NCBI GenBank assembly: GCA_021299035.1
Contig: JAJTGD010000010.1
Span: 1-61,524, forward strand
Reading direction: 5' to 3'
From: Oxalobacteraceae bacterium
Lineage (GTDB): Bacteria > Pseudomonadota > Gammaproteobacteria > Burkholderiales > Burkholderiaceae_D
DNA: 61,524 bases
Within the stretch, counting starts at the first letter, position 1; each line of letters opens with the position of its first letter. Under the pieces are notes generated by a model. That model was not told the DNA's origin, ran no database searches, and was given only the letters and a program-made list of their open reading frames with translations. Shown piece after piece: positions 1-7,616 of this stretch. The position numbers and the translations under genes were made by a program.

Positions 1-538
1 CATCTTGATGAATGATGAAGAAGTCGCCAAGAAGATCAACAGCGCGGTGTTCCCCGGTATGCAGGGTGGCCCGCTGATGCACGTGATCGCGGCCAAGGCG
101 GTGGCCTTCAAAGAAGCGCTGACGCCGGAGTTCAAGGCATATCAGCAGCAGGTCTTGAAGAACGCGGATGCGCTGGCGAAGGCTTTGACCGAGCGCGGTT
201 TGCGGATTGTGTCGGGTCGCACCGAGTCGCATGTGATGCTGGTGGATTTGCGCTCGAAGAAGCTGACCGGTAAAGAGGCTGAGGCGGTATTGGGCTCGGC
301 GCACATTACCTGCAACAAGAATGGGATTCCGAATGATCCGGAGAAGCCGTTTGTGACCTCGGGCATTCGTCTGGGCTCACCGGCGATGACGACGCGTGGC
401 TTCAAAGAAGCTGAAGCCACCAAGGTCGGCCATCTGATTGCTGATGTACTGGACAACCCGCATGACGCGGCGACGATTGAACGCGTTAAGGCTGAAGTCA
501 AGAAGCTGACTGATGCACATCCGGTATACGCGCGATAA
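1..538 (+). CDS. glyA: Serine hydroxymethyltransferase, 3' fragment
   Basis: C-terminal about 178 residues of a PLP-dependent serine hydroxymethyltransferase, which interconverts serine and glycine with tetrahydrofolate. The gene begins before the window; the reading frame enters at base 2. The stretch [20 protein letters not shown] and the later [15 protein letters not shown] are hallmark GlyA segments just after the PLP lysine and in the C-terminal domain. It is followed by genes for serine-glyoxylate aminotransferase and hydroxypyruvate reductase in the same direction, so this copy probably works in a serine-cycle or glyoxylate/serine interconversion route. The PLP lysine lies outside the window and cannot be checked. 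Confidence 0.95.
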   Translation, partial: ILMNDEEVAKKINSAVFPGMQGGPLMHVIAAKAVAFKEALTPEFKAYQQQVLKNADALAKALTERGLRIVSGRTESHVMLVDLRSKKLTGKEAEAVLGSAHITCNKNGIPNDPEKPFVTSGIRLGSPAMTTRGFKEAEATKVGHLIADVLDNPHDAATIERVKAEVKKLTDAHPVYAR

Positions 539-639
539 GCAACGCAAAAAACCCGAGGTAGTGGCGTAATACCACGCTCCCGAAGAGGAGCGCCGAGTGC
601 CCATAACCAATTTTTATATTGAGATGGAAGGAGAGCATC

Positions 640-1902
640 ATGGCTGGACGTAACTTTTTATTTGTACCGGGGCCGACTAATGTCCCGGATCGTGTTCTAC
701 GCGCGATGGTCGTATCAATGGAAGACCACCGCTCGCCGAAGTTTCCTGCATTAACGAACGAGATGATGCCGGGCTTGAAAAAAGTGTTCCGTACCGAACA
801 CGGCACGCCCTTCATTTTCCCGTCGTCCGGTACTGGTTGCTGGGAAGCTGCAGTCACTAATACCCTGTCGCCTGGCGACCGCGTGTTGGCTGCTCGCTTC
901 GGTCAGTTCAGCCACCTGTGGATTGATATGTGTACCCGCCTCGGCCTCGACGTGCAAATCGTTGATTGCGAGTGGGGCACGGGCGTACCGCTACAGCAGT
1001 ATGCCGATATTCTAAAAGCAGACACCGGCCACAAGATCAAAGCGGTTCTGGCCTGCCACAATGAAACCGCCACCGGCGTGACCTCGGATATCGCAGGTGT
1101 ACGCGAAGCACTCGACGAGGCGAAGCATCCTGCGCTGTTGTTTGTGGATTGCGTATCGTCGCTCGGCTCGATCGATTTCCGCTTCGATGACTGGGGCGTG
1201 GACATGGCTGTATCTGGCTCACAAAAGGGTCTGATGCTGCCAGCGGGCTTGGGCATCCTGTGTGCTAGCCAAAAAGCCCTCGCGATGCGTGAGAGCGCGC
1301 AGATGAAACGCGCGTATTTCGACCTCGGCGACATGATGACGTCAAATGCGACCGGTTACTTCCCCTACACCCCGGCACTGTCGCTCATGTACGGCCTGGT
1401 GGAATCGCTCAAGATGATCGAAGAAGAAGGTCTCGACAATATCTTCGCGCGTCACCACTACCTCGCTGAAGGCGTACGCGCTGCAGTGATCAAAGGCTGG
1501 GGCCTGAAGCTCTGCGCAAAAGAAGCGAAGTGGTATTCCGATACCGTCTCCGCAATTCTGGTCCCTGAGGGCAAGAATGGCGCAGAAGTGATCGCACGTG
1601 CCTACAGCCGTTACAACGTGTCACTCGGCGCTGGTCTGTCGAAAGTAGCAGGCAAGCTGTTCCGTATCGGTCACTTGGGCGATATGAACGAGGTTCATCT
1701 GATGGCCGCGATTGCAGGCGCTGAGATGGCGATGCTCGACTGCGGTATCTCAGTGACGCCAGGTAGCGGTGTCGCAGCAGCGAGCGAATACTGGCGCACC
1801 CATCAGCCACCATCAGGTTTGCTGATGCGTGGTACCCCGAACGAGCTTAAGGAATCGCATGGAACGAATAGTCTTCCTAGATCGGCAGTCGTTAAAGGCT
1901 GA
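640..1902 (+). CDS. sgaA: Serine-glyoxylate aminotransferase
   Basis: PLP enzyme of the class-V aminotransferase fold that transfers the amino group of serine to glyoxylate, giving hydroxypyruvate and glycine. The N-terminus LFVPGPTNVPD, the segment SSGTGCWEAA and the lysine in SGSQKGLMLPAG (expected Schiff-base lysine, near residue 195) fit the SgaA/AGXT family; about 420 residues is family-like. The ATG at 640 was chosen over the upstream TTG at 619 because GGAAGGAG lies directly before it. Its 3' end overlaps the hydroxypyruvate reductase start by 44 bases, suggesting translational coupling. Together with glyA this makes the glycine-serine-hydroxypyruvate segment of a serine cycle. Confidence 0.92.
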   Translation: MAGRNFLFVPGPTNVPDRVLRAMVVSMEDHRSPKFPALTNEMMPGLKKVFRTEHGTPFIFPSSGTGCWEAAVTNTLSPGDRVLAARFGQFSHLWIDMCTRLGLDVQIVDCEWGTGVPLQQYADILKADTGHKIKAVLACHNETATGVTSDIAGVREALDEAKHPALLFVDCVSSLGSIDFRFDDWGVDMAVSGSQKGLMLPAGLGILCASQKALAMRESAQMKRAYFDLGDMMTSNATGYFPYTPALSLMYGLVESLKMIEEEGLDNIFARHHYLAEGVRAAVIKGWGLKLCAKEAKWYSDTVSAILVPEGKNGAEVIARAYSRYNVSLGAGLSKVAGKLFRIGHLGDMNEVHLMAAIAGAEMAMLDCGISVTPGSGVAAASEYWRTHQPPSGLLMRGTPNELKESHGTNSLPRSAVVKG

Positions 1903-2806
1903 AGTCCGTAAGCCGGGCTTCGCGCATCACTGGGAAGAGCATGCACAGACCTTGGAACAGTCGGTCGTAGACCGACTGTCTGAGGCGACGGTTGCGATTA
2001 CTAACAAGGTGCCGATCCGGCGCGCTGCTCTCGAGCAGCTGCCGAATCTGAAAATGATCGCGGTCGCAGCCACTGGCTACGATGTGATCGATGTCGATGC
2101 CTGCCGTGAGCGTGGTGTTGCAGTTGCGAATATTCGCAACTACGCCGTGCACACGGTGCCGGAGCATAGCTTTGCACTGATCTTTGCGTTACGTCGTAAT
2201 TTGATTGCGTACCGAGAAGACGTGCTGCGCGGGCGCTGGCAAGCGCAAGATCAGTTCTGCTTCTTCGATCACCCGATTCATGATCTGTACGGCAGCACGA
2301 TCGGTATTTTCGGTGAAGGTGTACTGGGCCAAGGCACGGCAGCGATCGCCAAGGCGCTGGGTATGCGTGTTTTATTTGCAGACCACCCGCCGCCGAAGTC
2401 ACCGGACGTCGAGTTCACTGACCCAGAGGTCGTGTTCGCAGAGTCGGACATTATTTCGCTGCACTGCCCGTTGACACCATCGTCACGCAATTTCATCGGT
2501 CTTGAGCAATTCAAGAAGATGAAACGTAGTGCGATTCTGATCAACACGGCGCGCGGTGGTCTGGTGGATGAGCACGCGCTGAAAACCGCTCTGGAAACCG
2601 GATTGATCGCGGGCGCAGGTTTTGATGTGCTGACTAAAGAACCACCGAAGGATGGCAATCCTTTACTGGACATAAAAACGCCGAACTTTATTCTCACACC
2701 GCACGTGGCGTGGGCATCGGACGGCGCTATGCAATTTCTTGCTGATCAGCTGATCGATAACATCGAGTGCTTTATCGCCGGCAAGCCGCAGCATTTAGTG
2801 ACATAA
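1859..2806 (+). CDS. hprA: Hydroxypyruvate reductase / D-glycerate dehydrogenase
   Basis: D-2-hydroxyacid dehydrogenase of 315 residues, expected to reduce hydroxypyruvate to D-glycerate with NAD(P)H. Visible features are the nucleotide-binding glycine-rich loop GIFGEGVLGQG, the ARGGLVDE segment that carries the substrate-binding and catalytic region, and the late HVAW histidine. The ATG at 1859 is preceded by AAGGA and lies inside the end of the upstream aminotransferase gene; an in-frame upstream extension to 1829 is possible but has no better ribosome site. The product uses what SgaA makes, so the order glyA-sgaA-hprA is metabolically coherent. Cofactor preference cannot be read from the sequence. 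Confidence 0.9.
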   Translation: MERIVFLDRQSLKAEVRKPGFAHHWEEHAQTLEQSVVDRLSEATVAITNKVPIRRAALEQLPNLKMIAVAATGYDVIDVDACRERGVAVANIRNYAVHTVPEHSFALIFALRRNLIAYREDVLRGRWQAQDQFCFFDHPIHDLYGSTIGIFGEGVLGQGTAAIAKALGMRVLFADHPPPKSPDVEFTDPEVVFAESDIISLHCPLTPSSRNFIGLEQFKKMKRSAILINTARGGLVDEHALKTALETGLIAGAGFDVLTKEPPKDGNPLLDIKTPNFILTPHVAWASDGAMQFLADQLIDNIECFIAGKPQHLVT

Positions 2807-2843
2807 ATAAGTGTACCTCCCTCACTCTCCGTAGCACCTTTAG

Positions 2844-2866
2844 ACGCACCTCCGGGTGCGTTTTTC
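2844..2866 (+). terminator. Rho-independent terminator after hprA
   Basis: Inverted repeat ACGCACC / GGTGCGT with a four-base loop, followed directly by a run of five T. It closes the glyA-sgaA-hprA transcription unit and separates it from the regulator gene that follows. Confidence 0.85.
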
Positions 2867-3064
2867 TTTGGAAGCTACCAGCGGGCTTCTGACGCTTGGT
2901 TATTCTGACGCTCAGTCAAACTAAGATTTCCCGGTGACTTTTCTTTTTTACAAGCCGTGAATTAGGCGTGCATTTTCGGCAGCGTTGATTTTCTAGTTGT
3001 TAATTTAAATTGCGAAATAGAAAATTCCATCGCGCTGCAGCATCGAAACCTCGTCGAATTTTTC

Positions 3065-5119
3065 TTGATTTGTGACCGTATCGGTGTATCGTCGTGTAGG
3101 AAAACATTAAGCTTCAGGTACAAGCCTAATGAAGTAAAAACAAATATAAGGCTTGCCGACCAACACAACCCCTTCGGTGTTCTAGTGCTGGCAGAGAAAA
3201 AGAAGCATATAGAGACTGTCGTTCAAGTTGCAGAGGCACGGACTGCTGCCGGACTGCGACACGACCAGATCATTCGCGATTCATGGATGCGCTGCGTTCA
3301 TGATCACAAGCTCGATCCGACCAAGATGCAGGAAGCGATCATCCTGCCAAACAATCGGGTTCGCGAGCATAAAGATCAGCTAGAGGATTTTCTTCATATC
3401 GCGCGTCACGGGGTTGAGGCGCTCTACCACCACGTCGCAGGGCTAGGCTACGCAATTCTGCTAACGGATTCGCATGGCGTGACCGTTGACTTCATGGGTG
3501 ATATCCAACTCGATGCCAGCCTGAGAAAAGCTGGCTTGTACCTCGGATCGAATTGGCATGAAACAGTGGCCGGAACATGCGGGGTTGGCACCTGCATCAC
3601 GACGGGTGAAGCCTTGACGGTTCACTTAGACGATCACTTTGACGCCACTCATATCCCACTCACTTGTACCGCAGCGCCCGTATATGACCCAGAAGGTCAC
3701 TTGAAAGCTGTACTGGATATCTCGCTACTGACCTCACCCTCGGATAAGACCAGTCAGCACCTGGCACTGCAGTTGGTGCGTATGTATGCGCACAAAATCG
3801 AGAACGCCTACTTCTTGCATCACTATCGTGATCAATGGATATTGCGGATGTCCACTGCGCCGGAGTTCCTTGAGGTAAGCCCGGAATATCTACTTGCGGT
3901 TAATGCATCCGGTAAAGTCGTCGGCTATAACCATCTCGCAGAGAAACTGTTTAAGCAGCACATTAGTGCGGAGCTTATGGGGCAGTCGATTTCGGATTTG
4001 ATCGAACTTACCGTCAATGATCTTCCCAATTACTTAGCAGAGCGACCCGTTGATCGCCGTGCGCTAAGGATTCATAACTCGTTGCAGGTGGTGTTCTTGT
4101 CGGTGAAATGGCCGGCGCGTCGCAGTATGTCCGGAACAGCGGAAAGCACCACGGTTACGATTCCTCCCGAGCTCAAGGCGCTCACACAAGGCGATACACA
4201 GCTCGAAAAACAAATCGTGCGAGCTGCACGTCTGGTAAATTCTCCGATCAGCATCCTCGTTACAGGAGAGACGGGGAGCGGCAAGGAATACTTTGCCAAG
4301 GCACTGCATCAGAGTAGCGAGCGACGCGATGGCCCATTCATTGCCGTGAATTGCGCGGCGATCCCCGATACCCTCATAGAGAGCGAGTTGTTTGGCTATG
4401 CGCCGGGTAGTTTCTCGGGTGCGGCTACCAAGGGACGAAAAGGTTTAATTCAAGAAGCCGATGGCGGTACGCTGTTCCTCGATGAAATTGGTGACATGCC
4501 GAAGGCGATGCAAACTCGCTTACTGCGGGTGCTGTCTGAAAAAGAAGTGGTGCCGGTAGGTGCGCAGCGCCCGGTGCCCGTTAATGTGCGTGTGATCGCC
4601 GCCACGCATTGCCATCTCGAATCGCGCGTGCGCGAGGGCTTGTTCCGCGATGATTTGTTCTATCGCTTGAATGGCGCGCATTTCATCTTGCCGCCTGTAC
4701 GTGAGCGCAAGGACCTCAGCTGGTTGATTGATCGTGCGATCGCACAGCAATCACGCAACACGTCTCAACAACACCCACTTACGATTGACGCAGAAGCGAA
4801 ATCACTACTGATGCGCCATCGCTGGCCCGGCAATCTACGCGAACTGACCAATGTGATCGACTTCGCGGCAGCAGTCTGTGTAGAACAACTGATTACCGTT
4901 GGCGACCTGCCCGAGTATCTGGTGAACCCGGACCTCAACGACCCCAACAGCCCGCTGATTGCGCGTGATCTGTCGCGCCACGGCAAGCAGGCCATGGAAC
5001 TGCTCGGTGAACTCGAATCTTGCCAATGGAATGTGACTGCTGCAGCGCAAAATCTCGGCATCTCACGCATGACCTTATACCGTCGCATGAAGCAACATGG
5101 CATCACTCCACCACGCTGA
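3065..5119 (+). CDS. AcoR-like sigma-54-dependent transcriptional activator
   Basis: About 680-residue bacterial enhancer-binding protein. The N-terminal third resembles the GAF-type sensory module of acetoin regulators (AcoR/MimR group), the middle is an AAA+ domain with Walker A GETGSGKE near residue 400, and the C-terminus is a Fis-type helix-turn-helix (NVTAAAQNLGISRMTLYRR). The sigma-54-contacting GAFTGA loop is present as GSFSGA, a variant to note. The start is uncertain: the frame opens with TTG at 3065, and a GTG at 3185 is also possible; neither has a clear ribosome site. A 19-bp palindrome and a sigma-54 promoter lie immediately downstream, so it probably activates the amidohydrolase gene. 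Its effector is unknown. Confidence 0.88.
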   Translation: MICDRIGVSSCRKTLSFRYKPNEVKTNIRLADQHNPFGVLVLAEKKKHIETVVQVAEARTAAGLRHDQIIRDSWMRCVHDHKLDPTKMQEAIILPNNRVREHKDQLEDFLHIARHGVEALYHHVAGLGYAILLTDSHGVTVDFMGDIQLDASLRKAGLYLGSNWHETVAGTCGVGTCITTGEALTVHLDDHFDATHIPLTCTAAPVYDPEGHLKAVLDISLLTSPSDKTSQHLALQLVRMYAHKIENAYFLHHYRDQWILRMSTAPEFLEVSPEYLLAVNASGKVVGYNHLAEKLFKQHISAELMGQSISDLIELTVNDLPNYLAERPVDRRALRIHNSLQVVFLSVKWPARRSMSGTAESTTVTIPPELKALTQGDTQLEKQIVRAARLVNSPISILVTGETGSGKEYFAKALHQSSERRDGPFIAVNCAAIPDTLIESELFGYAPGSFSGAATKGRKGLIQEADGGTLFLDEIGDMPKAMQTRLLRVLSEKEVVPVGAQRPVPVNVRVIAATHCHLESRVREGLFRDDLFYRLNGAHFILPPVRERKDLSWLIDRAIAQQSRNTSQQHPLTIDAEAKSLLMRHRWPGNLRELTNVIDFAAAVCVEQLITVGDLPEYLVNPDLNDPNSPLIARDLSRHGKQAMELLGELESCQWNVTAAAQNLGISRMTLYRRMKQHGITPPR

Positions 5120-5136
5120 TACACCTTGGTGACACC

Positions 5137-5155
5137 GCTGTGACAGTGTCACAGC
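5137..5155. promoter_or_regulatory. Palindrome, probable enhancer site for the AcoR-like activator
   Basis: Perfect inverted repeat GCTGTGACA-G-TGTCACAGC, flanked by further related half sites (GGTGACACC before, GGTGTTACACC after). It lies about 130 bases upstream of the -24 element of a sigma-54 promoter, the usual distance for an upstream activating sequence. There is no T run, so a terminator is less likely. Assignment to the adjacent AcoR-like protein is inference from position. Confidence 0.65.
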
Positions 5156-5281
5156 TTGGTGTTACACCGAGACGATGATCAAGTATTGGGTGACATTGAG
5201 TCGTCGCTGTTTCTTCAGTCAATTCGCGGCAAACGAAACAGAATTTCAGCCAAGTCGAACAGGCAAACGCTGCCCGGCTAT

Positions 5282-5297
5282 TGGCACACAGATTGCT
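5282..5297 (+). promoter_or_regulatory. Sigma-54 promoter (-24/-12) of the amidohydrolase unit
   Basis: TGGCAC-ACAGA-TTGCT matches the sigma-54 consensus TGGCAC-N5-TTGCW exactly. Transcription would start near 5309, leaving a leader of roughly 185 bases before the amidohydrolase ATG. The short open frames in that leader have no recognisable product. Confidence 0.8.
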
Positions 5298-5494
5298 CTT
5301 TAGTTTCAGGAATTGCTACCGCCCCTGTATGCCAAGGGTGTGGCAGCGGACATGCTGCACTGTGTCATCACGCAGCGACGGTGTTGAAGGGTTGGGCGGG
5401 TAGTGGCGCGTCCTTAATCGGAAGCTCATCTATCAGCGCAGCCTTGCAGCAAACAGGGTGAAGCCGCCCTGAATAACAACCTTAGGAGACAAAA

Positions 5495-7054
5495 ATGACT
5501 GATAAGCAAAGGCCATTTGGTGTTTCGATGACGGAGCGTGAGTTTGCCGAGTGCTTACACGCAGACGAAGCAGCGTTCCGCTCGCCGATCCCGACACAAA
5601 TGGTGTCGAACGGTGAGTACAACCCCCTGCCGCAAACCGAGAAGCAAAAGAAGGTCGAATTCCTGATTAAGGAAATGGCCGACAAGGAAGCCAAGCGCCA
5701 CAACATGAGCCGCCGTGATTTCTTGGCGACCTCCTCTGGCATGGCAACTGCATTCCTGGCGATGAACCAAGTCTACGGAAACGTGTTCGATGTTACCGAG
5801 GCAGAAGCGAAGAACCCAGACGCAGCGGGCGATCGCAAGGCGAAATACAAGGGCCAGTTCATTTTTGATGATCAGACCCACTTCATTCGTGATGACTTTA
5901 AAGAGGAAGGTCTTCTCGGCCTCACCAAGTGGGCTGAGGGCGCCAAGGTCAACCCGAACATCGGCAACATCCCGACCAACTTGTCGCGCTACAAGATGGA
6001 CAACTACCTCAAGGAGATTTTCCTTGATTCGGACACCTCGGTTGCGCTGCTGTCAGGTGCACCGTTTGATGATCCGAACTGGTGGCTGCTGTCGAACGAT
6101 GCGATCCAAAACGCCTGCCGCTCGGTGAACAAGATGGCTGGCACCGTCCGTATGCTCGGCCATGCTGTGATCACGCCGAAGTATCCGAACTGGATGGATG
6201 AAGTCGATCGTGCGATTGAAGAACTGAAGCCAGTGTCCTGGAAGTCGTACACCATTGGTGATCCGTTCGGTCCATCTAAGTTCGCATGGCGCCTTGACGA
6301 TGAGAAGCTGATGTACCCCTTCTACGAGAAAGCACTGAAGGCGGGTATCAACACCATCTGTATCCATAAGGGTCTGATGCCACGTGATTACGAGAAGGCG
6401 TTTGCCGGTACATGGGAACATGCAACCGTCAACGATCTCGGTAAGGCCGCTAAAGACTGGCCGAAGATGAACTTCGTGATCTATCACGCAGCGCTACGTC
6501 CATGGCTGGCTGACAAGCCTGACATGGAAATGGCTCAGTTCGAAAAGAACGGCTATATCCAGTGGTCTACCGATCTGGCCCGCATCCCGGAGAAATTCGG
6601 CGTCAACAACGTGTACGCAGAGCTGGGCTCCGTGTTTGCGTCGACGGCCGTTACCGATCCGAAGTTCTGCTCGGCCTTCGTAGGTCAGCTGGTCAACCTG
6701 ATGGGTCCGGACCGCGTAGTTTGGGGTACCGACTCGGTCTGGTATGGCTCGCCACAGTGGCAGATCGAAGCGATGCGTCGTCTAGAAATCCCAGAAAGCG
6801 TCATGAAGAGCCAGGGCTGGAAGATCCCTCTGGGCGATGGTCGTGGCACGGTCAAGAACAAGATCTTCGGCCTCAACTCAGCCAAGCTGTACAAGCTTGA
6901 CGCGCAGAAGATGGCCGCTGATGCAATGACCACGCCGTTTGATAACGACATGATCGCGAAGATGAAGGCCGAGTATCTGGCTATGGGCGGCTCACGCAGC
7001 AATGCTGCGTATGGCTATATCGCCAAGCAAGGCCGGGAGTTTGATCTCGGCTAA
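5495..7054 (+). CDS. Amidohydrolase-2 family protein with internal twin-arginine motif
   Basis: 519-residue metal-dependent hydrolase of the Amidohydrolase_2 (TIM-barrel) type. Segments such as DDQTHF near the start of the barrel, ICIHKG, FVIYHAAL and VVWGTDSVW in the C-terminal half supply the His and Asp residues expected for metal binding. A twin-arginine-like motif MSRRDFLATSS followed by a short hydrophobic stretch lies near residue 70 rather than at the N-terminus. The ATG at 5495 has a good ribosome site (TTAGGAG), while the Met at the motif has none, so the N-terminal extension seems real. The substrate is not known. It is preceded by a sigma-54 promoter and followed by a small exported protein gene. 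Confidence 0.85.
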   Translation: MTDKQRPFGVSMTEREFAECLHADEAAFRSPIPTQMVSNGEYNPLPQTEKQKKVEFLIKEMADKEAKRHNMSRRDFLATSSGMATAFLAMNQVYGNVFDVTEAEAKNPDAAGDRKAKYKGQFIFDDQTHFIRDDFKEEGLLGLTKWAEGAKVNPNIGNIPTNLSRYKMDNYLKEIFLDSDTSVALLSGAPFDDPNWWLLSNDAIQNACRSVNKMAGTVRMLGHAVITPKYPNWMDEVDRAIEELKPVSWKSYTIGDPFGPSKFAWRLDDEKLMYPFYEKALKAGINTICIHKGLMPRDYEKAFAGTWEHATVNDLGKAAKDWPKMNFVIYHAALRPWLADKPDMEMAQFEKNGYIQWSTDLARIPEKFGVNNVYAELGSVFASTAVTDPKFCSAFVGQLVNLMGPDRVVWGTDSVWYGSPQWQIEAMRRLEIPESVMKSQGWKIPLGDGRGTVKNKIFGLNSAKLYKLDAQKMAADAMTTPFDNDMIAKMKAEYLAMGGSRSNAAYGYIAKQGREFDLG

Positions 7055-7069
7055 TACTGTGCAGTGACC

Positions 7070-7091
7070 GTATGCCGGTTCGCCGGCATAC
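7070..7091. other. Intercistronic hairpin with TTCG tetraloop
   Basis: GTATGCCGG-TTCG-CCGGCATAC forms a nine-base-pair stem with a UUCG-type tetraloop in the 79-base gap between the amidohydrolase and the small exported protein. There is no following T run, so an RNA-processing or stability element is more likely than a terminator. Confidence 0.6.
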
Positions 7092-7133
7092 GGAACACGT
7101 GCGGTATGGCTGATTGAGAACAGGAGGACAAAA

Positions 7134-7418
7134 ATGAAATCTATAAAAAGTAGGTTGGTCTTGGGGCTGATGCTGGCATTGATCGGGGGCATCGCGGTGG
7201 CGGATCACCATGGCGAGCAAAAAACGCGTGTAGGCACCTGCGCCGATGCAAAGAAGCAGCAGGATTATTTCTGCGACATGAAAAATGCATCGAGCGACTC
7301 CATGGTGGCATTGGGCACTGCATGTCGCAACGCGAAAATCAATGTCAAAGAAGCCTGTGAGGGTGTTGTGGAAAAAGACGAAACTTACAAATCGTGCAAG
7401 ATGGAACAGAAGTGCTAA
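7134..7418 (+). CDS. Small exported cysteine-containing protein
   Basis: 94-residue protein with an N-terminal signal peptide (hydrophobic core LGLMLALIGGIAVA, likely cleavage before DHHGE) and a mature part of about 70 residues carrying six cysteines, which could form disulfides in the periplasm. The ATG at 7134 follows a strong CAGGAGG site. It lies 79 bases after the amidohydrolase with a hairpin between them and is followed by a terminator, so the two are probably co-transcribed from the sigma-54 promoter. I do not recognise the family; function unknown. Confidence 0.75.
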   Translation: MKSIKSRLVLGLMLALIGGIAVADHHGEQKTRVGTCADAKKQQDYFCDMKNASSDSMVALGTACRNAKINVKEACEGVVEKDETYKSCKMEQKC

Positions 7419-7503
7419 GGATGGTCTCCGAAGGGTGAAAGAGGCAACACATCAGGTCAATCGTGGCTGATGAAGCTTAATCTTCCTGTGAACCTTGATG
7501 ATT

Positions 7504-7532
7504 AACCGGCAGCGCACGCTGCCGGTTTTTTT
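7504..7532 (+). terminator. Rho-independent terminator of the amidohydrolase unit
   Basis: Eleven-base stem AACCGGCAGCG / CGCTGCCGGTT with a two-base nominal loop, followed by a run of seven T. Confidence 0.92.
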
Positions 7533-7616
7533 ATGTCGATGTTCTGGTAAGCTGAGGTATGTAATAAGTTAGTCAGGTAAAAAATAACAATTGCCAAGAT
7601 AATCCATCTTCGAGCC

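Noticed and set aside
5156..5461. 101-codon plus-strand frame between the AcoR-like gene and the amidohydrolase.
   Set aside because: It spans the sigma-54 promoter and lacks a ribosome site and recognisable domain; more likely leader DNA.
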